From assembly GCA_026125795.1 (NCBI GenBank), contig JAHCKM010000005.1, forward strand, positions 451,513-515,512: 64,000 bases of DNA, read 5' to 3'. The stretch is from Burkholderiaceae bacterium (GTDB taxonomy: Bacteria > Pseudomonadota > Gammaproteobacteria > Burkholderiales > Burkholderiaceae_C). Below the pieces are notes generated by a model. That model did not search any database. It saw only the letters and a list, made by a program, of their open reading frames with translations, and was not told the origin of the DNA. Below are positions 15,752 through 25,548 of the stretch, one piece after another (within the stretch, counting starts at the first letter, position 1; each line of letters begins with the position of its first letter). The position numbers were made by a program, and so were the translations under genes.

Positions 15752-17521
15752 CTATCTCACGGCAGGCGTCGGCTGTACGCGTGCGCGCAGGGCCGCGGGC
15801 TCCCCTTCTTCGGCGGCCGAGACCGCCAGTTCCTTGTCATGTCCGGCGGTCACGGCATTTGCCACCGACTGTCGCAGTTCGGCGTCGGGTCGCCGCAGCC
15901 GGGTAACGATGTGATCTGACAGGCGCAAGGCCAAAGCCACCAGCGTGAACGTGGGGAAGTTCGCCCCGGCCGTGGGAAATACCGAGCTGCCCGCGACGAA
16001 CATGTTCGACACGCCATGGATGCGGCAGTTTCGATCCACCACGCCGAGCTTGGGCGAGTCGTGCATGCGGGTCGTGCCCATGTGATGCCACGTGCCCTCC
16101 AACGCGGCAGGCCATTCCCGCCCCAACAACGGTGGATCGAGCTCGATGTCGGCGATCTGCGCGGCCTGGAGCTCCTTGGCGATGATGCTCAGCGTCCGGT
16201 CGAAGGTGTGCTTGACCTGATCACCGAGTTGCCAGTTGACCCGCGCTCGCGGCATGCCGAGAGCATCCCGCGAGGAAGCCAGCGTGACGCGGCTGTTCGG
16301 GTCCGGCGTCGGCTCGCAGATCATCTGGAAACGCGCTTCCTTGATCATCTGGAAGTGCAGCTCTTTGAGGATCCCCACGGGACGCAGTTGGCGGGCGGCG
16401 ATGAAGTTGAGCGTGTTGAACGGCTCACGCGCCATGGTCAGCAGGTCGCCCAGGAACGAGTGCTGCGGATCCACCTTGGCGTGCAGCCGATGCTTCATGC
16501 GAATCAGCGCATCGGCGGCCGCGGTTCCTTCGCCGGGAAACACGGACCAGAACCACACGCGGCCATTGAGCAGACGCTCGCGTCGCCGGACCTCCGGTGC
16601 CACCGTCATCTGCGCCGCCACCATCGTGCCGTGCGCGGCCACCGCGGGGTTGAGGTAGTGGAACATGATGTCGTACAGCTTGTTGCGGCGCCAGGCGTCG
16701 CGGAACCGCACCTTTCCGAGCTGAAGACGGGGATGGTCCATAAAGTAGCGACCGACCAAGTCGTTGCCGTTGCCGAGTCCGGCGCCGTGTCCCTTGTTCG
16801 AGGCGAGCAGGATGCGAGCGTTCTCGATGCCGCCGGTGGCCAGCACGAAGTGCCGTGCTTTGACCGTCATGCGGCTGCCGCTGAACGTCTTGACCTGAAC
16901 CGACGTCACGCTGCCGCCGTTGGCGTCGGTCTCGATGTCGACCACGTTCGCGTGCAGGAACAGCCGCACGTGGCGCGCGTCACGGAGCTGCTTGCGATAA
17001 GCCTTGGCAAAGCGCAGCGGCGGGCTGAACTGCGACACGCTGTCCAACACGTCCCCGCTGGGCAACGGCATGCGCCGCACGTCCGACCGGTTGACCGCGG
17101 AAACCCAGTGTTCGATGTCGTAGTTGAGCGGCCCCAATCGCAGCAACGGGTGCGCACGCTCGTAGTAGGGCAGCAACTCGTTCAGTTCGAACGGCCACCC
17201 GCTGTCGGGAATCCAGTCGTGGCGGTGCATGTCCTCGGCATCGAGAGGACGGCACCAGCCGCCCCAGCAGTTGCTGCCACCACCGAGCAGCCGGCTGCGC
17301 ATGCCGTCACCAAACTCGTAGGGGATGCCGACGTTCTCGCCTCGATAGAGATCCATCGTCTGCGCGTGCGGCTTGAAGCCCCCGCTCTCGAGCAACACGG
17401 TGTCGATGCCGTGTCGCTCGAACTCCAGCGCCATGGTGATGCCCGCGGCACCACCACCCACGATGCAGATCGTTGTCTCCTGCACCAGACCGTCATCGAC
17501 TCGGCGTGCATCGAAAAACAT
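15752..17521 (-). CDS. GMC-family FAD oxidoreductase
   Basis: 589 residues. An FAD-binding Rossmann motif starts at about residue 19 (CIVGGGAAGITMALEFERHG) and ends with the acidic LLESGG. LLGGGSNCWGGWCRPL is the GMC signature and GGIENARILLAS follows. The C-terminal GMC domain has GTWHHMGTTRMHD and VFPTAGANFPTFTLVALALRL, with the active-site His-Asn pair. Such enzymes oxidise alcohols of sugars and polyols. There is no signal peptide, so it acts in the cytoplasm, probably on a sugar precursor or lipid-linked sugar. It sits between fcl and a GT4 gene, 20 and 2 bp away. Confidence 0.85.
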   Translation of the reverse strand: MFFDARRVDDGLVQETTICIVGGGAAGITMALEFERHGIDTVLLESGGFKPHAQTMDLYRGENVGIPYEFGDGMRSRLLGGGSNCWGGWCRPLDAEDMHRHDWIPDSGWPFELNELLPYYERAHPLLRLGPLNYDIEHWVSAVNRSDVRRMPLPSGDVLDSVSQFSPPLRFAKAYRKQLRDARHVRLFLHANVVDIETDANGGSVTSVQVKTFSGSRMTVKARHFVLATGGIENARILLASNKGHGAGLGNGNDLVGRYFMDHPRLQLGKVRFRDAWRRNKLYDIMFHYLNPAVAAHGTMVAAQMTVAPEVRRRERLLNGRVWFWSVFPGEGTAAADALIRMKHRLHAKVDPQHSFLGDLLTMAREPFNTLNFIAARQLRPVGILKELHFQMIKEARFQMICEPTPDPNSRVTLASSRDALGMPRARVNWQLGDQVKHTFDRTLSIIAKELQAAQIADIELDPPLLGREWPAALEGTWHHMGTTRMHDSPKLGVVDRNCRIHGVSNMFVAGSSVFPTAGANFPTFTLVALALRLSDHIVTRLRRPDAELRQSVANAVTAGHDKELAVSAAEEGEPAALRARVQPTPAVR

Positions 17522-17541
17522 TCAAGACCACTCCCAACCCA

Positions 17542-18561
17542 TCAGTTCTTCTCAGTGCAGGATGCAACGAAGTCGCGGTAGGCCAATTGAAGACCTTCCG
17601 TCAACGGCGTACGCGCCCGCCATCCCGTTCGTTCCAGGCGATCCACATTCAGCAGCTTGCGCGGCGTGCCGTCCGGCTTTGTCGGATCGAGAACGATCTC
17701 CCCCGCGTAGCCGGTGACTTTCGCCACCAACTGCGCCAGCTCCGCGATGGTGATGTCGTGGCCCACGCCGATGTTCACCAGCGGCGGCTCGAAGCGGCCG
17801 CTGCGCGACTCGTCGGAGCCGAGCAGCGTCTGGAAGGTGTCGTCCGGCAGCGCCATCAGGTGCACGCACGCGTCCGCCATGTCGTCGCTGTACATGAACT
17901 CGCGTCGAGGCGTGCCGCTTCCCCACACGCTGACAGTCGGATCCTTGCGCTGCTTGGCTTCGTGAAACTTGCGCAGCAGCGCCGGAATCACGTGGCTGTT
18001 CTCGAGGTGGTAGTTGTCCCCGGGGCCGTACAGATTGGTCGGCATCGCCGCCAGAAAGCGCGTACCGTATTGCCGGTTGTAGCTCCAACACATCTCGATG
18101 CCGGCGATCTTGGCCAGCGCGTAGGGCCGGTTGGTCGCCTCCAGCGGACCGGTGAGCAAGCTCGACTCGGCGATGGGCTGCGGCGCCAGACGGGGATAGA
18201 TGCAACTCGAACCGAGGAACAGCAGCCGTCTCACGCCGGCGCGCCAAGCCGAGTGGATCACGTGGGTCTGGATCGCCAGGTTGTCGCGAATGAACTCGGC
18301 GGGATAGGCGTTGTTGGCAGCGATGCCACCGACCTTTGCAGCGGCGAGGAACACATACTCGGGACGCTCGCTGGAAAAGAACGCCTCGACCCGCTCGGCA
18401 TCGGTCAGATCCAGTTCGGCGTGCGAGCGAAGCAGCAGATGGTCGAATCCCTTCGCGCGCAGATTGCGGACGATGGCCGAACCGACCAGCCCTCGGTGGC
18501 CTGCCACATAGACGCGCGCGTCGGTTTGCACGATCCGTCGAACCTCACTCGTTGTAATCAA
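17542..18561 (-). CDS. fcl: GDP-L-fucose synthase
   Basis: 339 residues. Converts GDP-4-keto-6-deoxy-D-mannose to GDP-L-fucose (epimerisation at C3 and C5, then NADPH reduction). An NADP-binding motif [19 protein letters not shown] opens the fold. Ser of [10 protein letters not shown], Tyr and Lys of [14 protein letters not shown] make the SDR triad, and [27 protein letters not shown] is the family signature. The ATG start at 18561 overlaps the end of gmd by 17 bp; a GTG at 18531 is the alternative. Third codon positions in the first 50 codons are roughly 70% G/C by eye, lower than in gmd. Confidence 0.94.
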   Translation of the reverse strand: MITTSEVRRIVQTDARVYVAGHRGLVGSAIVRNLRAKGFDHLLLRSHAELDLTDAERVEAFFSSERPEYVFLAAAKVGGIAANNAYPAEFIRDNLAIQTHVIHSAWRAGVRRLLFLGSSCIYPRLAPQPIAESSLLTGPLEATNRPYALAKIAGIEMCWSYNRQYGTRFLAAMPTNLYGPGDNYHLENSHVIPALLRKFHEAKQRKDPTVSVWGSGTPRREFMYSDDMADACVHLMALPDDTFQTLLGSDESRSGRFEPPLVNIGVGHDITIAELAQLVAKVTGYAGEIVLDPTKPDGTPRKLLNVDRLERTGWRARTPLTEGLQLAYRDFVASCTEKN

Positions 18562-19669
18562 AGGCCTGGAAGCCGGCGAGCTTGACGAGGCTGTCGCGCT
18601 TGGCGGCGCTGTAGTCGGCCTCGACCATCTCGGCCACCAGTTGCTGCAGCGTGGTCGTCGGTGTCCAGCCGAGCTGCTCGCGCGCCTTGCTGGGGTCGCC
18701 CAGCAGCGTCTCGACCTCGGTGGGCCGGAAGTACCGCGGATCCACCCGCACGATCACGTCGCCGCGCTTGAGCCTGGCGCGCGTGCCTTGCACCTGCGCC
18801 ACGCGGCCCACCTCGTGCTCGCCGTGACCTTGGAACTCCAGCGTGACGCCCAGCTGCTGCGCCGCCAGCTCCACGAACTGCCGCACGCTGACCTGCACCC
18901 CGGTGGCGATCACGTAGTCCTCGGGCTTGTCCTGCTGCAGCATCAGCCACTGCATCTGCACGTAGTCGCGCGCGTGCCCCCAGTCGCGCAACGCCGCCAG
19001 GTTGCCCAGGTACAGGCAGTCCTGCAGCCCCAGCGCGATGCGCGCCATGGCGCGCGTGATCTTGCGCGTCACGAAGGTCTCGCCGCGGATCGGGCTCTCG
19101 TGGTTGAACAGGATCCCGTTGCAGGCGTACAGCCCGTAGGCTTCGCGGTAGTTCACCGTGATCCAGTAGCCGTAGAGCTTGGCCACCGCGTAGGGGCTGC
19201 GCGGGTAAAACGGCGTGCTCTCCTTCTGCGGGGTCTCCTGCACCAGCCCGTACAGCTCGGAGGTGCTGGCCTGGTAAAAGCGCGTCTTCTTGTCCAGCCC
19301 CAGGATCCGGATGGCCTCCAGGATGCGCAGCGTGCCCAGCGCGTCGGCGTTGGCGGTGTACTCCGGGGTCTCGAAGCTCACCGCCACGTGGCTCATCGCC
19401 GCGAGGTTGTAGATCTCGTCGGGCTGCACCTGCTGCACGATGCGGATCAGGTTGGTGGAGTCCGTCAGGTCCCCGTAGTGCAGCACCAGGCGCTGGTCCT
19501 GCACGTGCGGGTCCTGGTACAGGTGGTCGATGCGGTCGGTGTTGAACAGCGAACTCCGGCGCTTGACACCGTGCACCACATATCCCTTGCCCAGCAACAA
19601 CTCCGCCAGGTACGCCCCGTCCTGCCCGGTGATCCCGGTGATCAGCGCCGTCTTCTTAACTGCTTGCAT
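18545..19669 (-). CDS. gmd: GDP-mannose 4,6-dehydratase
   Basis: 374 residues from ATG 19669 ([12 protein letters not shown]). Makes GDP-4-keto-6-deoxy-D-mannose for Fcl. The SDR fold shows [33 protein letters not shown], the Ser/Thr of [21 protein letters not shown] (Tyr and Lys) and [19 protein letters not shown]. Complete at family length. Codon use differs from neighbours: third positions are about 90% or more G/C against about 70% in fcl (sampled by eye), closer to the chromosomal backbone genes further right. Overlaps fcl by 17 bp. With ManC in this window it completes most of GDP-fucose synthesis. Confidence 0.95.
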   Translation of the reverse strand: MQAVKKTALITGITGQDGAYLAELLLGKGYVVHGVKRRSSLFNTDRIDHLYQDPHVQDQRLVLHYGDLTDSTNLIRIVQQVQPDEIYNLAAMSHVAVSFETPEYTANADALGTLRILEAIRILGLDKKTRFYQASTSELYGLVQETPQKESTPFYPRSPYAVAKLYGYWITVNYREAYGLYACNGILFNHESPIRGETFVTRKITRAMARIALGLQDCLYLGNLAALRDWGHARDYVQMQWLMLQQDKPEDYVIATGVQVSVRQFVELAAQQLGVTLEFQGHGEHEVGRVAQVQGTRARLKRGDVIVRVDPRYFRPTEVETLLGDPSKAREQLGWTPTTTLQQLVAEMVEADYSAAKRDSLVKLAGFQAFDYNE

Positions 19670-19741
19670 GTTGATCCAGGCGCTGGTGGTCACGACGCGG
19701 TGCTCCCTCCGCGTCAAGACAATCGCGACCCATCCAACGAA

Positions 19742-20731
19742 TCAATACTCGTTCATGATCACGCCCGCCATGCGGGCGGTGCTGTCGGACAGCGCACTCA
19801 CGAGCTTCTGCAGGGCACCGACCTTCGATGAGTTCTTGCGCGCCACGACCAGCGCGGCGCCGCAACGTGCGGCAACCACCTGGGCGTCCACGCCATACAT
19901 GGCGGCGGGAGTGTCCACGATGACATGGTCAAACTTGGACGTCAGCTCACGCAGCAGGATTCCAAATGCAGGCCGCTCGATCAGTTCGAGCGGATTCGGG
20001 GGCGTCACCCCGACCGGCATGATGAAAAGATTGGCGGTCTCGGGTACTTGCTGAATGACCTTTGAGTCGACATGGCCGGCCAGCACGCTCGACAGGCCGG
20101 TGGTGTTGTCCACTTTGAACACCTCGTGCTGGCGGGGGCCGCGCAGATCGGCATCGACGATCAACGTTCGCCCGCCCACCTGGGCCAGCGCCACCGCGAG
20201 GTTGGCGCTGAAGAACGTCTTGCCGTCACCCGACGATGGGCTGACGATCGCCAGTGCGGGACGGGGCTTGGACTTGAACACCCGCATCATCACCTGGCTG
20301 CGAATCTCGCGGATCGCCTCGGCCTGCAGGGAGAACGGCTGGTTCAGGCCGACCAGCTCCGGCATCTGCTTGCGGCGCTCCTCGCTGGCGTAGGCATAGC
20401 CAAACTGCTCGGCGAGCGCTTGCAGCACCTGGTCCTGGGAGACCAGCTTCAGGGCCACCGCCGCGTCACCGAACCGCACGCCGTTCTCGCGTGCGTAAGT
20501 GAGGATGCGTTCCACCTGGTCCGGACCCAGCTCGACCTTGGTGCTGAGAATGGCACCGATCAGGCGCTCGGGAGCGACACTGTCGTCGTGCGAGTTGAAC
20601 AGCGATCGGTGCGCCCTCGTGCCCTGCACCTTGGCCACGACTCCGGGAATCAGATCCACCTCGACCGGCGGCGCGAGCGTCGACTCGGTACGCTCTTCTC
20701 CGAGCGTCGGATTTTCGATTCTTCTCATCAT
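19742..20731 (-). CDS. epsG: Chain-length determinant tyrosine kinase EpsG (BY-kinase-like)
   Basis: 329 residues. An N-terminal domain of about 115 residues (LGPDQVERILTYARENGVRFGDAAVAL) resembles MshEN/GSPII_E-type modules. The kinase-like domain has Walker A SPSSGDGKTFF near residue 165, Walker A' LIVDADLRGP and Walker B HVIVDTPA. The usual C-terminal tyrosine cluster is missing; only one terminal Tyr (MNEY) remains. It fits the EpsG subgroup that works with EpsF to control chain length. The ATG overlaps the epsF stop (ATGA). Two ATG codons in tandem start the gene. Confidence 0.88.
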   Translation of the reverse strand: MMRRIENPTLGEERTESTLAPPVEVDLIPGVVAKVQGTRAHRSLFNSHDDSVAPERLIGAILSTKVELGPDQVERILTYARENGVRFGDAAVALKLVSQDQVLQALAEQFGYAYASEERRKQMPELVGLNQPFSLQAEAIREIRSQVMMRVFKSKPRPALAIVSPSSGDGKTFFSANLAVALAQVGGRTLIVDADLRGPRQHEVFKVDNTTGLSSVLAGHVDSKVIQQVPETANLFIMPVGVTPPNPLELIERPAFGILLRELTSKFDHVIVDTPAAMYGVDAQVVAARCGAALVVARKNSSKVGALQKLVSALSDSTARMAGVIMNEY

Positions 20732-22167
20732 GCTTCCCTGCCGGGTGCCGGCAACCTCCGCAAGAAACCGCTGGACGTCACGAGCGGCACGCGCGGTCCG
20801 ATGAACCGTCCCTTGCCGCCGGGCTTCGGCAACACGCCGAGAAGCGGCAGACCGAGCACCTCGGACACCTCGTCATCGGTGCGCACCCTTCGGTCGACGT
20901 ATTCGAGGAGGATCACGGCCGCGATCGCCAGCACGGACCCGATCACGATCGATACCACCACGTTGCGCAGCACGTTGGGCGACGACGGCGCGAACGGGGC
21001 AACGGCCTGCGCCAGCGGATACGAATTGCTCTGTGTGGTCTGGCTTTCAAGCGTGGTCTGGTTCAGGCGTGCCATCACCGCCTCGTAGGAGCGCTGGGCC
21101 GCATCCACGTCGCGCACGAGCACGGCGCCTTCCTCACGCGCCGTGCGCATGCGCAAGACCCTTGCGCGCTGCACCTCGAGGGCCGTGCGGATCTCGGCCT
21201 CGCGCTGCCGATTGATCGAGTTGCTGACGCCAAAGGTGCCGGTCACGCGGCGCGTCTCGGCGTCCAGGCGTCCACGCAGCGACGAGATGCTGGCCTTGGT
21301 CTCGATCACCTGGGGGTGGTTCTCGCCCAGGCGCGAGCCGAGCTCCTGGAGCTTGGCCTCCGCACGCGTGATTTCGGCTCGCAGGGCGGACAGGGTCGGA
21401 TTGTTCACAACCTCCTGCAGTCGATCCGCGGCGCCCGCCTGGGCCTGCATCTGCCGGCTGCCCGATTCGGCGGCCACTGCCTGAAGCGCCACCAACTGGG
21501 ACGACAGCTCGTTCAGGCGCGCCGTCTCGACATCCATCTGTCCGTCAGAGGCGATGACCACGCCTTTCTCGCGTTGGTAGGCCGAAAGCCTTGCCTGGGC
21601 CTTCTCCAGGTTGGCTCTGAGCTCCCGCGCGCGGCTGTCGAAGAACGATGAGTACTGCTTTGCCGGATCGACGCGCAGTTCCAGGTTGACGTCGAGATAT
21701 GCCTGCACGAAGAGATTGGCCACGGAGGCCGCTCTCACGGGATCCGGATCCTTGAAGCTGACGCTGATGACGTTGGAGTCGCGCGACGGCTTGACGTCGA
21801 GCGACAACTGGATGCGATCGACCAGCCAGGCGTCGAAGTTGCCCTCGCCGCCAGATTCTTCTTGCCACGCCTGGCGCACGGCGGGGTCGTTCGCCAGCCC
21901 CAGCTTGCGAATCACGTTTTGCGCGACACGATCACTCTTCAGCACGTCGACCTGAGTCGCCATGAACGCCGGGGTCGGGTTGCCGTTGAACGCATTGCCG
22001 GACACCGGGTCGGGACGGCTCTGGTCGACCACCACCGTGGCCACCGCGGTGTATTTCTTCGGCAGCAGCAGGCTGGCTCCGACGGCCAGGCCGACCGTGA
22101 GCGCGAGGATCAACAGGGCCACGCCCCAGCGCGCCCGGATGATGGTCAGGAATTGGCCGAGGGTCAT
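20728..22167 (-). CDS. epsF: Chain-length determinant protein EpsF (Wzz family)
   Basis: 479 residues. A first membrane helix at about 14-35 (WGVALLILALTVGLAVGASLLL region), a long periplasmic segment rich in coiled coil (ARELRANLEKAQARLSAYQREKG and the LQELGSRLGENHPQV region), and a second helix near 400-420 (VVVSIVIGSVLAIAAVILLEY) are the polysaccharide co-polymerase layout. It pairs with EpsG in the inner membrane to set polymer length and couples to the EpsE export pore. 24 bp downstream of epsE; overlaps epsG by 4 bp. Confidence 0.9.
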   Translation of the reverse strand: MTLGQFLTIIRARWGVALLILALTVGLAVGASLLLPKKYTAVATVVVDQSRPDPVSGNAFNGNPTPAFMATQVDVLKSDRVAQNVIRKLGLANDPAVRQAWQEESGGEGNFDAWLVDRIQLSLDVKPSRDSNVISVSFKDPDPVRAASVANLFVQAYLDVNLELRVDPAKQYSSFFDSRARELRANLEKAQARLSAYQREKGVVIASDGQMDVETARLNELSSQLVALQAVAAESGSRQMQAQAGAADRLQEVVNNPTLSALRAEITRAEAKLQELGSRLGENHPQVIETKASISSLRGRLDAETRRVTGTFGVSNSINRQREAEIRTALEVQRARVLRMRTAREEGAVLVRDVDAAQRSYEAVMARLNQTTLESQTTQSNSYPLAQAVAPFAPSSPNVLRNVVVSIVIGSVLAIAAVILLEYVDRRVRTDDEVSEVLGLPLLGVLPKPGGKGRFIGPRVPLVTSSGFLRRLPAPGREA

Positions 22168-22191
22168 GGTTGTTCCAGTGTTGCGGCTAGG

Positions 22192-23031
22192 CTAGAAGAG
22201 ACTTTCGGGCACCTGCACCACGTCATCCGGCAGCAGGGGTTCCTGCAGCCCGGGCGTCAGCACCTGCGTCACTCCGTCCGCGCCTTTGCGATGCACGCGG
22301 ATCCCGCGCTGCGTGCCGCGTGGCGTCAAGCCTCCGCCGGCGGCCAGCGCCTGCAGGATGTTCATGCCGCGTTCCAGGCGGAGCGTCCCGGGCTTCTGCA
22401 CTTCGCCGTAGATGTAGATCTGCGGCTGCCGATCGACGTAGACGACATCGTTGTTCTGGATCACCATGTCCTGCGATTGGGCGTCGCTGCGGAACAAGGT
22501 GCGAAAGTCGATCTGCGTCCGAAACGGCTTGCCGTCGCGCGTGCCCACCACGGTGAGGATGTCGCTGCCGTCCGGCGCGACACCTCCGGCCAACGCCATC
22601 AGATCGGACAAGCGTGTGTTGGTCACTTCGAGCGTATAACGTCCCGGCCTCACGGCGTGCCCGAGCACCGAAGCCTGTGCACCACGCAACTGGGTGACCA
22701 GGATCGACACTTGAGGTTGCTTCAGGAACTTGCCGGTCAGCAATCCGTTGGCGATGCGTTGTTCGGCCTGGCTGATCGTCAACCCGCCCAGGGTCACGGC
22801 GCCGAGCAGCGGATAGTTGACGACACCGGTTTCAGGAATGCGCGCCTCGAGCGACAACTCCGGACTCTGGAACACCGTCACGCGAACGATGTCGCCGGCA
22901 CCGAGCACGTAGTCGGTCTTGGCGACCGCCGGCGCTTGAGCGCGTGGGGCCGGCGCCTGCGCGCGTGCAGGCCCCGTGACGATCAAGATGAGCAACGCGA
23001 GCGCGAACCACGCGAGGGAATAGCCTTTCAT
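22192..23031 (-). CDS. epsE: Polysaccharide export protein EpsE (Wza-like)
   Basis: About 279 residues from ATG 23031 (MKGYSLAWF); an in-frame ATG at 23058 adds nine. A signal peptide ends ARA-QA; there is no lipobox Cys, unlike classical Wza. The Poly_export domain begins DYVLGAGDIVRVTVFQSPELS, and SLBB-type repeats follow (GHAVRPGRYTLEV, IYIYGEVQKPGTLRLERGMNILQALAAGGG). It forms the periplasmic/outer-membrane export channel. First gene of the minus-strand epsE-epsF-epsG run. Confidence 0.9.
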   Translation of the reverse strand: MKGYSLAWFALALLILIVTGPARAQAPAPRAQAPAVAKTDYVLGAGDIVRVTVFQSPELSLEARIPETGVVNYPLLGAVTLGGLTISQAEQRIANGLLTGKFLKQPQVSILVTQLRGAQASVLGHAVRPGRYTLEVTNTRLSDLMALAGGVAPDGSDILTVVGTRDGKPFRTQIDFRTLFRSDAQSQDMVIQNNDVVYVDRQPQIYIYGEVQKPGTLRLERGMNILQALAAGGGLTPRGTQRGIRVHRKGADGVTQVLTPGLQEPLLPDDVVQVPESLF

Positions 23032-23394
23032 TCCTGCCACAGCCTTTCCAGTCCGCAAAACAGCCGCTCCCCAATCGATGGCGACATCAAGTAGGCAGCA
23101 CGCCTTCCCGCTTTGGCCACGGTCGAAGAAGTCTAATGCTCGGTGCTTTCTCGGCGCCCACCCGACTCAGGGGAGCGTATTCTCCATCGCCGTCACGCCG
23201 CGTGTGCAAGCATGTTTTCCCATGGGCAAGCGGCCCCCGGCAACAACAACTGCGAAGGCAACGCAACCGCCGCTTTGCCGATCGCGGGGGTGTCGCCCCA
23301 CTGCATTTCAGACACAATCGTTCGTCTGGGTGTCGGGGCGCGGGGACGTCGCATTTCGTGGCGTGCCGCCGCCTGACCCTCGAGGGCATGGGAC
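23032..23394. other. 363-bp divergent spacer between epsE and the ATPase fusion
   Basis: It should hold the promoters of the minus-strand EPS operon and of the plus-strand fusion gene. The interior is less GC-rich than the flanking genes. I found no confident -35/-10 pair or sigma-54 site, and only short imperfect inverted repeats. Frames across it look non-coding. Confidence 0.55.
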
Positions 23395-25548
23395 ATGTAC
23401 GAGAGTCACTTCGGCCTGACTGGGTCGCCGTTTCAGCTGAACCCGGATCCGTCGTTCTACTTCGACAGCCGCGGTCACAGCAACGCCCTCTCGTACTTGA
23501 AGTTCGGCGTGCACCAGGCCGAAGGCTTCATCGTCGTTACAGGCGAGATCGGGGCCGGCAAGACCACGCTGGTCAGAACACTTCTTAGCGAACTCGACAG
23601 CAACGAGGTGGTCGCCGGGCAGATCCTGAACACCCAGCTCGAGTCCGGGGAATTGCTGCAATCGATCCTCACTGCGTTCGGCGTCGCCTCGCAGGGCCAG
23701 TCGAAGGCGCAGCTGCTGGCCAGCCTGGAAGCGTTCCTGACCGAAGTCGCCGCCGAGGGCCGGCGTGCGCTGTTGATCGTCGACGAGGCACAGAACCTCG
23801 GGCCCGAGGCCATCGAAGAGATTCGCATGCTCTCGAACTTCCAGCTCGAGAACCACGCCTTGCTGCAAAGCTTTCTGGTGGGGCAGCCCGAACTGCGCAA
23901 GCAGCTCGAGTCCCCCGCTCTGGAGCAACTGCGCCAGCGTGTCATCGCATCGTGTCACCTCGGGCCCTTGACCGCCGATGAAACGCAGGCGTATGTCGAG
24001 CATCGGCTGCGCCATGTCGGATGGGATGGGAGACCTTCCTTCGGCGAAGGTGCCTTTGCCGGCATCTATGCCTGGACCGGCGGCATCCCGCGGCGCATCA
24101 ACCTGTTGTGCAATCGCCTGCTGCTTGCCGCGTTCCTCAACGAGCTGGAAGACATCTCGGCGCAGCTCGTCGAAGACACCGGCGCCGAGCTCGTGCGCGA
24201 GACGGGGGGTGCGCGCGGCCTCGCGACGATGCCCAACCGCAAGGCCGAGGCGGCTGCATCGCCCGGCCAGGGGGCGGATGGACCCGCGGGCGCGCTCGAG
24301 CGTCGAATGCTGGCGCTCGGCGAGGGCGAGGTTGTGCGCGTGCCGCGCGCGCATGAAGACCTGCAGGGGCTGCGGCCGTTGGTCTGTATCGCGGACACAC
24401 CCCTGGGCTACATGAAGTTCGCCGCGCTCGCGGCCTCACTCGGTGCGGATCCGGACATGCCGCCCGTCGTCCTGGTCAATCCTGGGCCGGCCAGCGCGAT
24501 CGAGATCGAGGAAACGCCGGCGGACATCGGCAAGGCGCTCGCCGCGGAGATCCACCTCGGCGTGGTCAGTGCATCGGTGGCCGACAGCATGGCCAGCGTG
24601 ATCATGCGATTGGGCGAACTGCTCGACGAGCTGGCCCCGGTCGCGGTCATCTGCGAGGGCATCAGCGACGCGATCCTCACCAGCGTCTACCTGGTCAGCA
24701 AGCGCGGCATTCCGCTGGGGCGGCTGGGAGCGGGACAGCGCCGCGAGATGCAGACGCTGACCTGCGACCTCAACGCCGTGATGATGGACCGCATGTCCGA
24801 GGTGCTGTACACGCCCACGCTGAAGACGCACTACACCCTCTATCGGGAGGGCATTCCGGCCAATCGCATGGTATGCATCGGCAACCTCCTGAGCGACGCG
24901 CTGCGTGTGGCGCTGGCGCCGCAGCCTCCAGTGTCCGAGTTGCTGAAGTCGATGGGTCTGTCGCGCGACCTGATGCGGCGCGCCATGCGCGGCTTCGTGC
25001 TGGTAAGCGCCCAGGTTGCCGAGGGCGACCTCAAGGCGAGCGACCTTTCAAGCGTCGCGCGCGTGGCGCGCGATCTGGGCAAGGAAACCTTGGTGGTCTG
25101 GGTGGTGACGCAGGCCACGCGCGACGCGATCGCCGGCAGCAAGGCCGACGCACTGCTGCAGCGCTCCGGTGTGGTGCTGGCGCCGTACTCGGGGTATCAG
25201 GTTCAACTGGGCTTGATGCGTGGCGCGATGTGCGTGATCGCGGGGCCGGGCTGGAGCCTGGTCGAAGAAGCCGACACCGTGGACGTGCCGAGCATCGTGC
25301 TGTACCCCGGCGGTGAGGTGCCAGCCGGCGCGCCGGGTGGCGTGATCGCGAAGATTCCGTGCGACTCGGTGGCCTGCATGCGCGCCCTGCATGAGATCCT
25401 CGAGCGCGGCCGTGCCGACGATGAAGTCGTCGACGATTCCGAAGGCGCAGCGGCGACCCGGTTGATGGAGCACTTACGGCGCTGGCTGCCACCCGCGCTG
25501 CCCACCCGCGCCAGCCGCTCCAGGAGCACCGACGTCCCGAGCGCCTGA
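23395..25548 (+). CDS. Fusion: ExeA/XrtA-associated-type AAA ATPase + degenerate UDP-GlcNAc 2-epimerase-like domain
   Basis: 717 residues. Residues 1-280 are the ATPase found beside exosortase-type EPS loci: MYESHFGLTGSPFQLNPDP, Walker A GEIGAGKTT near 50, Walker B LLIVDEAQNLGPEA near 127, then a C-terminal helical part (GGIPRRINLLCNRLLLAAFL). After a linker of about 40 residues, about 325-690 follow the WecB GT-B fold: a VNPG...IEIEETPADIGKA segment, SVADSMASVIMRLGELLDELAPVAVICEG, MDRMSEVLYTPT, YREGIPANRMVCIGNLLSDAL, AGPGWSLVEEADTVDVPSIVL. The catalytic positions of WecB (Asp of GDTT, Glu of HVEAG, His of GHRREN) are replaced, so epimerase activity is unlikely. Probably a regulator or assembly factor of EPS export. 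The starting ATG lies 363 bp from epsE, divergent. Confidence 0.78.
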   Translation: MYESHFGLTGSPFQLNPDPSFYFDSRGHSNALSYLKFGVHQAEGFIVVTGEIGAGKTTLVRTLLSELDSNEVVAGQILNTQLESGELLQSILTAFGVASQGQSKAQLLASLEAFLTEVAAEGRRALLIVDEAQNLGPEAIEEIRMLSNFQLENHALLQSFLVGQPELRKQLESPALEQLRQRVIASCHLGPLTADETQAYVEHRLRHVGWDGRPSFGEGAFAGIYAWTGGIPRRINLLCNRLLLAAFLNELEDISAQLVEDTGAELVRETGGARGLATMPNRKAEAAASPGQGADGPAGALERRMLALGEGEVVRVPRAHEDLQGLRPLVCIADTPLGYMKFAALAASLGADPDMPPVVLVNPGPASAIEIEETPADIGKALAAEIHLGVVSASVADSMASVIMRLGELLDELAPVAVICEGISDAILTSVYLVSKRGIPLGRLGAGQRREMQTLTCDLNAVMMDRMSEVLYTPTLKTHYTLYREGIPANRMVCIGNLLSDALRVALAPQPPVSELLKSMGLSRDLMRRAMRGFVLVSAQVAEGDLKASDLSSVARVARDLGKETLVVWVVTQATRDAIAGSKADALLQRSGVVLAPYSGYQVQLGLMRGAMCVIAGPGWSLVEEADTVDVPSIVLYPGGEVPAGAPGGVIAKIPCDSVACMRALHEILERGRADDEVVDDSEGAAATRLMEHLRRWLPPALPTRASRSRSTDVPSA

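Noticed and set aside
23395-25548. A functional UDP-GlcNAc 2-epimerase domain in the ATPase fusion
   Set aside because: The key catalytic positions of WecB are replaced in the visible motifs.
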